Assembly: GCF_028372415.1 (NCBI RefSeq)
Contig: NC_092872.1
Location: 17,078,479-17,142,478 of the forward strand
Reading direction: 5' to 3'
Length of the DNA stretch: 64,000 nt
DNA from: Notamacropus eugenii
Lineage: Eukaryota; Chordata; Mammalia; Diprotodontia; Macropodidae
In this document: one piece after another, positions 1 through 10,073 of the stretch
Position numbering within the stretch: position 1 is the stretch's first letter
How the letters are laid out: every line of letters starts with the position of its first letter
Notes under the pieces: model-generated
Seen by the model: the letters and a program-made list of their open reading frames with translations, nothing else
What the model was told of the DNA's origin: nothing
Databases searched by the model: none
Made by a program: the position numbers and the translations under genes

Positions 1-90
1 ATCATAAGAAAACCATTAGTATCCATTTCAAAGCTGATACCTCTAGTCCTTGACTTTTGAGTAAAGTACTCAAATATAATCACAAAATCT

Positions 91-700
91 AATAGTTGAA
101 AGGGACCTTTGAGGTATTCTAATACAACCTCTATATAAACAAAATACTCTCCTAATCATATCTTATGAATGGTCATCCATCATTGGCTTGCAGATTTCCA
201 TTGAATAGGCACCTCCTACTTCCAGAGAAAAAACATTTCTTTTTTGCATTGATCCAAATATTAAAGGTTTTTTCCCTTTGCATTACATCTAAATTTGTCA
301 CTGCTCCTGTGTCTGTCCTGAAGGAACTGAAGATAAAAAGTCTAATCCCTCTATCTCATGACAGACCTTGAAAATTTTGAAGAAAATTTTCATATCTTTC
401 CTTTTTTCCAGACTAATTATCCTTAATTCATTCAACTGATCAATATATGGCATAATCATGACCTTAATTATTGTCTTTGCTTTCCTTGAGATACTCTCTA
501 GATTGTCAAAGCTTATCTTAAAATATAAGAGACCATACTGAACACAACATTCTAGATCTGTTCTACCTGATCAGGGCAGAAAATTGAGGGAATATCCCAT
601 TCATAGTCCTGAGTGTTATGTCTCGCTTGATGAAACCTAAAATTGCATTAGCTATCTTGACAGCCCCATTACTTCTTAAACTCTGAAACTGCATTCAAAT
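91..700 (-). repeat. CR1/L3 LINE 3' fragment, antisense
   Basis: Reads as the reverse complement of the amniote CR1/L3 3' region. A 'gaaagggacctttgagg' start is followed by 'ggtcatcca', 'aagtctaatccctct', 'attcaactgatcaatatatgg', 'gaacacaacattctagatctg' and 'cagggcaga', in the order known for that family. Highly diverged, so old. The 68-codon frame at 165-371 is a chance frame inside it. Confidence 0.7.
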
Positions 701-789
701 AATAACTCAAGAGCTTATTTTTTTTTTGGTTGAACTGAAAATTTGAGATACGGTAAAGATTTGAAATACATTTAGCTTAATGAGCCAGA

Positions 790-1600
790 CCCCACAAAAT
801 ATCTGGACAGGCTGGAATATTGAGCTGAAATGAATAAACTGAAATCAATTAGGGATAAATTTAAAAACTTACAATTTGGTCCAAAAATTCAAGTTCAGGA
901 ATCCAGAATGGGGAATGGGGAAGTCATAGTGAGATGAGTTTTCTGTCAAATGGTTGGACATTTTAAGTAAACTTATAAACTCAATGTGTGCCAGTAATAT
1001 GATGACATTGCCAAAAACACTAATGGAATTTGACCTTCATTAACAGTGACAAAGGTTCCAGGCGTAAGGAGGTGATAGTCCCTCTTTATTTTTCCCTAGA
1101 CTCTCTGTACTCTTCCCTAATCATACCAGCTTTGAACTCTTGTGCTCCGGTTCTGAGATCCACTGTTTTAGAAACAGAACAATAAGTTGGAGATTGTCCA
1201 GTGGAGGACAATCAGCATATTGGAGGGTCTTATCGTCATGCAATATGAGGATTGCCTTTTGAAGCAATGAGGCTTATCACTGAGAAGAAAAGACTCAGGG
1301 GGAATTTAAGAACTGTGACCAAATATTGGAATGACTCATAGAGAAGAGGGGTTAGACTTGGTCTGTTTGATGCCAGAAGGCAACAACAAGAACAGTTGGC
1401 ATAAGTTGAAAAGTCAAATTTAGATCTGATGCCAGGAAACTCTTCCTATCAAATTAAGTTGCTGGAAAATCGTATCAGCTGAAAAAGAGATACTTTTCCT
1501 CCAAGTGAGGGACTTGCAGAAAAGCCCAGACAAGTACATATCAGTGGTCCTATGCTAGGGATTTCTTTCTAGTATTGATTTGATTGGATAATGGCTGTGG
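790..1600 (+). repeat. CR1/L3 LINE 3' fragment, sense
   Basis: Sense-strand counterpart of the preceding fragment. It contains 'aggaggtgatagtccctctt', 'gagattgtccagtggagga', 'gagaagaaaagactcaggg' and 'gaagaggggttagacttgg', the usual order of the CR1/L3 region just before the 3' end. With the 91-700 copy it makes a head-to-head pair. Confidence 0.65.
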
Positions 1601-2064
1601 TTCTTTTGTGATTCCTTGCTCTCCAGATATTCATCTAGATCTTGTAAAGGTGATTTTTTTGAGGCAGAGAGAATTGTACATTTATGCCTGTAAAATGTCT
1701 TCTGATTTGATTCAGAGAAATTACTGCTGAAATAGTTTTGTATTCTGAATTTGTTTTTCATTATGTTAGTTTTCCCTCCCAGCTTTGTTTGATTTGAAAA
1801 ATCAATAAGCATACCATTATGGAAATCAATGGGAACAATTCTAAAAAGCACAGGACCATGGAAGAACCTAAGATCCTATAACAGAGGTATTCTTCCAAGG
1901 TGACTTTAAGCCACTAACTTCTCTGGGTCTCATCAATAAGTTCAATAAGTCAGCAAGTTCAGTAATTCCCTGATTGTATTATTATTGTTATTATGTCCGC
2001 AGATCTTACTTTTCAGAAGAAAAATCACCTGCATCTTTGTTGAGTTTCTTGCTAAAAAGAGATA
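1601..2064. other. no feature recognised
   Basis: AT-rich sequence. A 98-codon minus-strand frame (1555-1851) overlaps the CR1 tail and shows no domain, codon bias or splice context, so it is not called. Confidence 0.5.
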
Positions 2065-2285
2065 GCCCTGACATCGAGACAGTGCACTGACTTCTTCATC
2101 ATGAAGTCCTGCATTCAAATATTGCCTTGAGTATACTGGCTAAGCAATCCTGGGAAAGTCACTCTCATGGTGTTAGACAAATCTCTAAGAAGATAACTTA
2201 TAGAGAAAGTCTTGGCCTGAATTGGTAAAGGGAGTTTCTCCATCCAGAAATTCCTCATACCAATGAAATCAGAGCCTCTACAATC
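2065..2285 (+). repeat. tRNA-derived SINE, degraded
   Basis: Shows the head pattern 'gtcctgcattcaaatattgcct', then 'cctgggaaagtcact', and ends with 'gggagtttctccatccagaa' and 'accaatgaaatcagagcct', a tail arrangement known from marsupial SINEs. Confidence 0.5.
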
Positions 2286-2371
2286 TTTATGATAAATTGA
2301 CTGTCCTCTTTATCTTGTGTTAGTGTAATTCAAAAATTTGAACATTATCCTTATCTACCCTCCAGTTACCA

Positions 2372-2610
2372 GTTAAGTCAGCCAGCATTTATTAGTTGCT
2401 TGCCATGTTCCAATACTGTGCTAATCACTGGCAAAACATGCATGCATACAATACACCATACACATACATATATATATGTATATGTATATATATATATACA
2501 CACACACTCATACACGTAAATTCATGACACATATATATATATATATAAATGTGTGTGTGTGTGTGTGTGCGTGCAAAGACAGTCTCTGCCCTCAAAAACC
2601 TTACATTGTT
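2372..2610 (+). repeat. marsupial interspersed repeat interrupted by a microsatellite
   Basis: Begins with the 'ccagcatttattagttgcttgcc..' motif (a decayed 'tttattaagtgcctactatgtgcc') and resumes with 'agacagtctctgccctcaaaaaccttacattg'. Similar copies lie at 17195, 21460, 25780 and 42080. Family name not assigned. Positions 2455-2572 are TA/CA/GT alternating DNA, which creates the histidine/tyrosine-rich frames on both strands. Confidence 0.55.
2455..2572. repeat. (TA)n/(CA)n/(GT)n compound microsatellite
   Basis: Alternating purine-pyrimidine runs: TA with TG, then CACACA, then TATATA, then GTGTGTGT. The local 89- and 96-codon frames are artefacts of this repeat. Confidence 0.9.
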
Positions 2611-2889
2611 TTCAGTAAAGTAAACCAAAAAGGAAAGCTGAAAAGCAGGGGCTGTGGGGAAGGGAAGAAAGGACTTGATGAAGAAAGAAGTTTGGAGACT
2701 CAGGAACAAATCCAAAAAGGAATGAAAGGAAATGTGACTCCTTAAGCACTCCCTCTAAATTTGAGATGCTGGTAGGAAATGGCAAATAAGATGAAGGAAT
2801 CTCATGAGTGAAGTGACTTTCCAGGTATATAAATAAGAATTTATAACTAAGAATATGTAATTTTAAGTAATTTCAGTCATATCTTATCT

Positions 2890-3062
2890 CTGTTGCCCAC
2901 ATTTTGCGTTTTCTTGACAAAGATACTGGAGTGGTTTGCTATTTCCTTCTTCAGCTCATTTTATATATAAGGAACTGAGGCAAATAGGATTAAGTGACTT
3001 GTCCAAGGTCATAAAGACAGTAAATGTCTGAGACCATATTTGAACTCAGGAAGATGAATGAA
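2890..3062 (-). repeat. Mar1/WSINE-like tRNA SINE, antisense
   Basis: Contains 'aagatactggagtggtttgc', 'atttccttcttcagctcatt', 'ggaactgaggcaaatagg', 'ttaagtgacttgtccaaggtc' and 'tttgaactcagg'. This is the antisense of the high-copy marsupial SINE whose sense head reads as a tRNA-like box A/B region. Confidence 0.8.
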
Positions 3063-3744
3063 TTCCATTTCTTTTTGAATTAAACATCATGCTAGGAAGT
3101 AGTTCATTTGAACTAATTGACTTGAACTTACGAAAGGCATTTCATTGCTCTTGTTGTATCCATACTTATCTTTAATTTCAACTCTCTGATATGCATTTCT
3201 GTTCCACCTCTGTATCTGGCTTGTGTTTGCCTTGCCCAGAAAGTATAAGTAAAATAACTCTTTTGTTTTGTGATCATGATTCTTCCCAACACAAAATTCT
3301 AGATTTTTTTTGAACCTTCTCTTTTCCTGATTACAGCTTTGTATTTCTATTTGTTCATTTCCTTTAAAACAACATATAATTGGGATCTTTAAGATTCCTG
3401 ATACTATTCTTATAGGATTTCCCTTGCTGTTTTGATTTATCTGAAATCATCTATCACCTGCCTTGCTTCTGTATTTTCTTTTGCTTTTTCTACCAGTGAG
3501 ACTCCTATGCATTCACAGTGGTATCTAATGTCCATATTTTTTCCTCATAAGAATTATTTCTTTTTGTCTTCAATATTTTGTTGAGAGTTTCACACTTTAC
3601 TTGTAGTAACTTCCTCTGCAGAATGCTATGCTATTGGAGACTACCTAATTCTTTCCCTCTAAATATATTGAAATGAACTGTATTAGAATAAAGTGTGTAC
3701 TTTAAACTAGGCTCATATTTCCTCTGTTTTTATTATGATAGAAT
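3063..3744. other. no feature recognised
   Basis: T-rich sequence with no open frame of note. Possibly a decayed LINE given its pyrimidine bias, but no diagnostic motif was found. Confidence 0.4.
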
Positions 3745-3960
3745 GGCCTTGGGCATTGGATCTAGAAACAGAAGCTTTTGAGGTCATCTAATCCAACTCT
3801 CATTTTAAAGTTAAAGATAACTGAGGCTTAGATATTAAATGACATGACCAAGGTAGGAGGCTACAGGAGTGTATGGCAAAGTTCTTCTCATTGGGATTGC
3901 AACTCAGATTCTCACATTCCGGAGCCAGTTTTCTTTCCACTCTACTATAATGGCAACATA
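3745..3960 (-). repeat. MIR-related SINE remnant
   Basis: 'aggtcatctaatccaactctcattttaaag', 'aactgaggctta', 'catgaccaagg' and a terminal 'ttttctttccactctacta' follow the order of old CORE/MIR-type repeats in antisense. The two overlapping 60-64 codon frames here are not genes. Confidence 0.45.
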
Positions 3961-5540
3961 TTCCTTGAAGTCTTTTACCATTCCCATCCCAATATCCAGT
4001 TCTTCCTTGTTGGTGTATGTAAATAGTAAGAGCATCAATCTTTACATAAATATCTCTTTATAGACATGTATTCCTATATTTACATATCCAGAGCTATAGA
4101 TATGCATGTTATATGTGGAACTATATATCAATATTTAGATATCTAGATATTTACATAGATGTGTCATATGTCTATATAAACGTCTAGAAATAGATATTCA
4201 GTTATATATCTTTTCCCTTGATCATTCCTAATGGCAATAAATAATCTAGCCCTCTCAGGATTCATATCACACTCTTTCTTACATATATCTAAAATATTTT
4301 TCACACTTATGATGATCGGTGCTGGAAAATTGTGGGTCAATGATTTGAGGGAATTTTGTTATCAAATATATGGATTTGTAGGGGAAAAACAACATCATAG
4401 ACAGTTTACATCAGAAAGAATAGCGATCTGGAAGCCTCTTTAGCAGGAGCCTTTCCCTTAGGAAAAAAAAAAAAAACAAAGAATCTAAACTTAATTGAAG
4501 CAGTGTTGCCCAAGTGTGAAATGTCAAATTTTAGGTGGTTAGTCACGAGGATTAAATAAGAAATTCAGCTTCTTATGTTATGGCTGAGTGGAAGTGTTTG
4601 GGGTCAGAAAACATAAACTCAATTTCATTTGGTTCCGATATCACAAGAGTCGGTCTTAAACCAGGAAAAGTCAATCGTGAAGCATATGTCCCACAATGGA
4701 TTGTAGGTTTCCTATGTAGTAAAGAGGTTTCCCTCCAGAATTTAGATATCAGGTGAATATTTTATTAATTTTTTTGTCTGAAACTTATGAAGTATATTTC
4801 ACAAGGTAGAGAGCTGGGGGATGAAATGTGTTAGAAGAAGAAGTATTCTCAGTAAATTCAATACTGAATTATTTCTAGCATATTTTCCCACAATAATATC
4901 TAAGTTATATAGACTCATGAGCAAATGGAATGTTCCACAAAAGGCATAAATTCATTTTTAAGTGACATAAAGCTTCAAATATCAAGAATATATCTTTTAA
5001 TTGTTTTTTCTAAATTTGAATAAATAAGAATTTAAGTGATCATCATATGTATTTTTTTGCTTAAACAAAGGTAGGAAATGATTTTTTTTTTTTAATGATA
5101 CAAGGTCACTTTTATAAACATTTATGTTTATGTTATCTTCACCTTCGTTTTCCTGGGTATTTAACATCCAGAGTGTCAGCTATCTCTTCTGCCATTTGTT
5201 TACTCACTTCTTACAGACTGTAATAGTCTTTAAACTGCCTCCATTTTTCTATTTTTAATCAACTGTGGACCAAAAAACCAGATAACCCAGCTTGTTAAGA
5301 ATTAAATGTTAAATGACAATAAATAATACTTTCAGTAAGAGACGTAAGAAGTGGACATGTTATTGCTGTCAGTTAGGGAAGGTTATCTTAGACATTTAGA
5401 GATCCTTTTCATTGAGGGATGAGCTCTGAAAGATTGAGGATATCTCTGGAAGTCAGTCCCTCAGATAAATGTAATGTTACAGTGCATTCAATTCAAGTGA
5501 GCAAATAATGATACTTTCCTTGTGCCAAATATCTTACAAA
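3961..5540. other. AT-rich DNA, no gene
   Basis: 4040-4215 is simple TA-rich sequence (repeated 'tagatat', 'tatata'). A 14-A run sits near 4461 and a T run near 5083. The 70-codon frame at 4231-4443 has no homology I can recognise. Confidence 0.5.
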
Positions 5541-5735
<195 letters not shown>

Positions 5736-7202
5736 AAAGTTCTATCTTTAATGAGTTTACTTACATTGTATGAAAATAGTTCTGGTCAATACACCTTGTC
5801 CCAGAGATATACTCAATGATAAGAGAAGACTAGTGAAGATAAGTGAATAAGACCTGAAAGACAACCACTGCCCTAGTCTCGCAGGCCTTTCTTCAGTGGT
5901 GATCAGAATATACCTTAACAATCCTGGGACTTTTGAACTTTAAGTTGGATGTGCACCTGATATCTATGAAATATGACTAAGGAAAATATCAGATAATTCA
6001 AATCAAATCAAAAAGAGATTTTCTGCCAACTTCCTTTGATGAAAGACACTTTAGTTGGAGTTCTTATGCTCTAAATTTGCTCCAGTTTGTTACCAAATTT
6101 AGCCTTTTCAACAATCTTCTGCCTAGCCATGTCTCTCACCTGATCTCCACATAGTGTATTTTCCCCCTCCAATTTGAAATGTCTTTCTCTATTTATGTCT
6201 CTTTCTCAAGTACTTACTAACCGAATTTTCTGCCAATTTAAAGCTGGACACAAATTTAACATCTGCTATGTAGTTTGACTTGGACTACCAACCTAAGGAA
6301 GCACCATGAAATAGATTTCAGAAGGTGTTTTTGGAATATATTCTATGTCTTCTCAGCACTACATAATGAAGACCTTTTTTTTTTTATTTTCTCCCACAAG
6401 ATACCTTCAACAAAGTGAGTGCTGTGGGCAACACTGAAATTGGCAAAGAGATGATGTGGTTAATGGATATGCTCAGACCCTTAACCTTACAGAACTCATA
6501 AGAAGTGACAGCTGTCAAGTTGGCACAAAAAAGAAAGGCTTTCAACATGTGGAAGGCTTCACTCAGTGATGATGAAGTTCAACAGTAGCTGAATTTTAAT
6601 GCTCTGGCTTACTAATGTCTCACACATATGTAAAAGTAGCCTTTTCTTTATTTAATTCTTTTCCCTATGTATCATGTTTGAGATTCAATTAGTTTCTTTC
6701 ATCTTTTTTTAACCACATATCAAGAATAAAAAGGCCAAACAATTTTCCAATTCCATTCGTCAAATCAAAGCACTTGGATTTAGATTAGTGAATTAAAGGG
6801 CTTTGGTTTATTATTCTTATTTTTGTTTTAAACGTAGTATTTTAATGAAGAAAATAAATTGTCTTAATTATAGACAAATTTTGCTTCTTAGTTTAATAAA
6901 ATTTTATTTATCATTTGAATTTTGTTTATGAATTTTAATTATCTATACAAATTTTGTGTCAGAGTTTGACTTGTAGCAGGAAGGGTCCAGATATACTTTA
7001 GAGACTATAAAATGTATCTGGCTTACTAAGTGTGTACTAATACCTAATTGAACCTGATAAAATTGCATTTGGATAGTAGCTAACATCTCTTACAAGAATT
7101 TCAGATCATGCAATATGAAATAATTTTTATTTAAACAGTAAAGAGCATATAACAGAAAATCCTAATACTCTGGAGTCCAATAAGCCAGATAAATTTAGAA
7201 GT
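5736..7202. other. no gene seen
   Basis: AT-rich. 6370-6600 has a T run followed by moderately complex sequence without a sustained open frame. 6830-6960 is extremely AT-rich. No splice-bounded open segment stood out. Confidence 0.45.
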
Positions 7203-7210
7203 CTCTAAAA

Positions 7211-7413
7211 CAAGGATGAGAAACTTGTGGCCTTGAGGCCACATGTGACCACCTAGACCCTCAAGTGCAGCTCTTTGACTGAATCCAAACTTCACAGAAG
7301 AAATCTCCTTAATAAAAAGATTGGTTCTGTAAAATTTGGACTCAGTGAAAGGCCACACCCAAGGATGCAGAAGGCCACAAGTGACCTTAAGGTTGCAGGT
7401 TCCCCACTCCTGC
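7211..7413. mobile_element. hAT-like palindromic non-autonomous DNA transposon
   Basis: About 200 bp with imperfect inverted termini. The left end (caaggatgagaaacttgtgg) matches the reverse complement of the right end (caggttccccactcctgc) with mismatches. Internal 'ggccttgaggccacatgtg' recurs inverted as 'ggccacaagtgaccttaagg'. The arrangement is that of short hAT-derived elements in mammals. An 8-bp target duplication is not clearly preserved. A second, partial copy lies at 40318-40412. The 113-codon minus-strand frame crossing it is not a gene. Confidence 0.65.
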
Positions 7414-7996
7414 TTTAAAGTATAATAGTATATTCTGACCAATAGCCAGAATAGTTTCCTTTTCCTTTTCAAACATCTTCTTCCTATCTACCTCCAGAGA
7501 CAGGCATAATCCCTCTGACCCATAGGAACACCCTGGATGAGGTCTAGTGAGGTAGGAAGTAAGGGTTTTGCCTCTCATCACTCACAAATTAGCTCCCTTC
7601 CAGGTAGGTGGCCACAACGCCACCTTGTCATGTTAGCAGACCTCTCCCTCCAGTCAGCATATTGATTCTGGTTATTCTTTAGTAGATATTCCTTCTCTCC
7701 CAGAAAATGGTGTAAGCTTTCAAATGGCTGAATTTTGGTGGAATTGTATTAAATTCAATTAGCCAAGGTGATATTCTATAATGTCTCTTTTTATTTTAAC
7801 CTGCAGTCTCACTCTATGAAGGGCTTCTTTGGTGAAGGGGAACCACTTTCTATCTGATGCCATTCAATCAAGCCTCTATTTCTTAGTGCAGATTTATTGA
7901 TCATGAATCTTTCCCACTATTCTTTTTCCTTTAATTAATTTTATTGGGGTTCAGAAGGCACTTGCATCATCTTACTTGCCTTTCTAACTCTAGACT
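7414..7996. other. no feature recognised
   Basis: Intermediate-GC stretch without a convincing open frame. The 64-codon minus frame at 7387-7581 partly covers the DNA transposon end. Confidence 0.4.
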
Positions 7997-8168
7997 ATTG
8001 TTGTTGAATCATTTCAGTTGTGTCTGACTTCATGACCTCTTGTGGGATTTTCTTGGCAAAGATGTTGGAGTGGTTTGCCATGTCCTTCTCCAGTTCATTT
8101 TACAGATAAGGAACTGAGACAAACATTGATAAGTGACTTGCCCAGGGTCACGTAGCTTGTAAGTGTCT
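7997..8168 (-). repeat. Mar1/WSINE-like SINE, antisense
   Basis: 'ttgttgaatcatttcagttgt', 'gtctgacttcatgacc', 'gttggagtggtttgccatg', 'ccttctccagttcatttta' and 'gacttgcccagggtcacgtag'. Closer to consensus than the 2890 copy. Confidence 0.85.
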
Positions 8169-8339
8169 ATAAATGATAAACTCCAATAAACTAGACTGGT
8201 TCAGCAAATTATTTTCAGTGGCTTATTAGCAAAGTAGTGTTTGTTTCTCACTAGCTGTTATGCTTGATTTTGAATCCACAAAACACTGGGGACCCTTTAG
8301 CCACGCGTTCAAACCTTTTCAACTTTCTTTTGTGTATTG

Positions 8340-8458
8340 TCTTCCCCCATTACCTCACTGAGGGTTGAAAGTATCTTTCATTTTCTTGTTTGTATCCCCA
8401 GCACTCAGCCCAATACTTGGTACACAGTAGAAAATGAATAAATTTTATTGACAATTTA
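8340..8458 (+). repeat. L2/MIR-type 3' tail
   Basis: 'tgtatccccagcactcagcc', 'aatacttggtacacagtag' and 'gaataaattttattgac' match the common LINE2-type 3' end. Confidence 0.6.
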
Positions 8459-8611
8459 ATACTGATTCATTAATTAGCTCTGAGTTCTATGCAGCTCTAA
8501 AATGTAACCACTTCTTGAGTTCCTGTAAATTTATGCAATGACTGCATTATAGCTTGATTAATTTTTCTCACAAAACAAAGAAATCCTGCTTGTGAAGTTC
8601 AAGTAAGCAGG

Positions 8612-8900
8612 ACTTCATTACACTGCAGTGCTTGGGACAGCCATGATACTTAGTAGATGCTTAATAAATATTGATGGATAATAACTGACATGTTCATAGC
8701 GCTTTATGGTGTGTAAAGCGTTTAACATGTGTAATATTATTTAATCTTCATGACAGCCTTGTGACACTGGGGTTACTTTTGTCTCTATTATAAAACTGAG
8801 GAAACAGGCTCGTTGATGATTAGGGAATTAGAGCATCTCATAGTGTCGGAGGATTCGAAATCATGTCTTCCTGACATTGAGTTCAACATTCAACCCATTA
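8612..8900 (-). repeat. L2 tail followed by MIR, antisense
   Basis: 8612-8685 is another 'cttagtagatgcttaataaatattg' tail. 8690-8900 reads 'agcgctttatggtgtgtaaagcg', 'cttcatgacagccttgtgac', 'aactgaggaaacagg', the antisense of a MIR 3' half. The strand given is for the MIR part. Confidence 0.55.
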
Positions 8901-9375
8901 AGCTTCCCAATTAAGTAGATTCCCTCTATATTATGCCCATTATTTTCTTGAAAGCTTTCATGGAACCCAGATGAGGTCAATGATCCTCCATTTTACTGGA
9001 AAGATTACATTTGGTAATTTCTTGCATATGCAAGTAGTATAAGTATGCGTATCTACCCACTAAGGTGATGAAGTAGGGAAGAAAGTGAAAAAGGATTGCT
9101 GTTTTGTAGTGAAGCACATAACCATTGGGCATCAGAGAATGAACTTATGGGTTGGAGTAGAGTAGAGATTCTGGCTTCTTTCCTTTAGGGGCACATATGA
9201 GGTGATCAACATGTAAAAAGGAAGGGGAAAGGAAAAGGGAACATTGGTAGGGAAATTGAAGAGGTTTTCCCAAAGTACCTCCTCCTGCACAGCCCTTTAG
9301 ATGGGACTTGTTTCATTGACTTGATATATTAGTTATAATATACTCCTTCCTCAACTATACTATATGGCATTGCCG
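8901..9375. other. no feature recognised
   Basis: No sustained frame or repeat motif recognised, apart from possible diverged L2 upstream of 9376. Confidence 0.4.
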
Positions 9376-9489
9376 CTTTTCTTTAAAATTGATTTCATGT
9401 ACTACCCTCTCTGTGAAAGCTTTCCTGATTCCTGTCTGCTACTAAGATGCTTTTTCCTACCCTACTGCCTTACATATGCACACATACAC
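9376..9489 (+). repeat. L2 LINE fragment, left part, split by the provirus
   Basis: 'ctctgtgaaagctttcctgattcc' is the L2 'gaagcctttcctgattcc' motif. The same L2 continues after the provirus at 16057 ('ctctgtgtttagcacat', 'tagtagatgcttaataaatg'), so the provirus landed inside it. Confidence 0.65.
9484..9489. repeat. target-site duplication, left (ATACAC)
   Basis: The six bases before the 5' LTR are ATACAC, and the six after the 3' LTR (16051-16056) are the same. Six bp is the usual betaretroviral duplication length. Confidence 0.9.
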
Positions 9490-9564
9490 TGTGAGGGGCC
9501 GAACATGGACCTCCTAAGAGGAAAGGAGACACCCTGGTGTCGGGACCCGCCCGAACCTGGAAGT

Positions 9565-9588
9565 GCCATGTCGCGAAGGCGACATGGC
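9565..9588. promoter_or_regulatory. perfect 10-bp inverted repeat in U3
   Basis: GCCATGTCGC, a 4-base spacer GAAG, then GCGACATGGC. Present unchanged in the 3' LTR at 15729-15752. It lies about 90 bp upstream of the TATA-like box, so it could be a dimeric factor site. No function is shown by sequence alone. Confidence 0.7.
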
Positions 9589-9675
9589 CTCCGAGAACGG
9601 GTGCTGGGGAGGCACCCTAAAAGGTGATGTCTTCGCCCTTGGGGAGGATCCAGAACGGACCCGGAACTAAGAGGG

Positions 9676-9682
9676 AATATAA
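9676..9682 (+). promoter_or_regulatory. TATA-like box of proviral promoter
   Basis: AATATAA in a GC-rich context, 46 bases upstream of the AATAAA hexamer. This is a normal U3/R arrangement when R is short. Confidence 0.6.
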
Positions 9683-9727
9683 GGCAACGCCCTAGAACAA
9701 TCGGGGGGACAGGACTGAGACGCTTCC

Positions 9728-9733
9728 AATAAA
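9728..9733 (+). terminator. polyadenylation signal AATAAA in LTR
   Basis: AATAAA followed by 'cgcttgctctaccaca'. The copy at 15892-15897 in the 3' LTR would process the proviral transcript. A GT-rich downstream element is weak. Confidence 0.7.
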
Positions 9734-9888
9734 CGCTTGCTCTACCACACTCTGGTTCCCGCTTGATTACTGCTCCCTCTCTGTTCCCCGGGAGGGAGCC
9801 CGGAGACGTCCGAAGCCGCGGAGCGCGGAGAGGAAGGGGGCCTCGTCCTCGAGGGTCTTCGTGGTGGTCGTCGCCCGCCCGCGACAGC

Positions 9889-9907
9889 TGGCGCCCCGAA
9901 CAGGGAC
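9889..9907 (+). promoter_or_regulatory. primer-binding site, tRNA-Lys type with one extra C
   Basis: TGGCGCCCCGAACAGGGAC starts two bases after the LTR. It equals the 18-base site complementary to the tRNA-Lys3 3' end except for one additional C in the C run. Lys3 primers are known in MMTV-like betaretroviruses and in lentiviruses. Confidence 0.8.
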
Positions 9908-10073
9908 CGAGGAAGACCCCACGCGGAAAGAGGTGAATAGACAAGCCCCATACCCACCCCGCGGGTCGGGGTGGAGGGATCAAGCGGCCCAGGGGCGCAC
10001 GAGCCGAAAAAACGAAAGTGAGGCTGGGCGCGGCCGAGCACTGCTCGGATAAGCTCCTGGAAGGCAGTGAAAC
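9908..10073 (+). other. gag leader with possible splice donor and packaging region
   Basis: GC-rich leader between primer site and gag start. AGAG|GTGAAT at 9929-9938 is a plausible donor for subgenomic RNA. 'ccgagcactgctcgg' (10033-10047) is an inverted repeat that could form a stem-loop, as packaging signals often do. Inference only. Confidence 0.45.

Larger units (their letters stand above)
9490..9886 (+). repeat. 5' LTR of provirus
   Basis: 397 bp, beginning TGTGAGGGGCC and ending CCGCGACA, matching 15654-16050 at every base I compared. U3 holds a 10-bp perfect hairpin (9565-9588). A TATA-like AATATAA lies at 9676-9682 and a polyadenylation hexamer AATAAA at 9728-9733, which places R around 9705-9750. 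U5 (about 9750-9886) is strongly GC-rich. Many intact CpG sites remain, unusual for old methylated mammalian repeats. The 208- and 114-codon minus-strand frames here are shadows. Confidence 0.95.
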
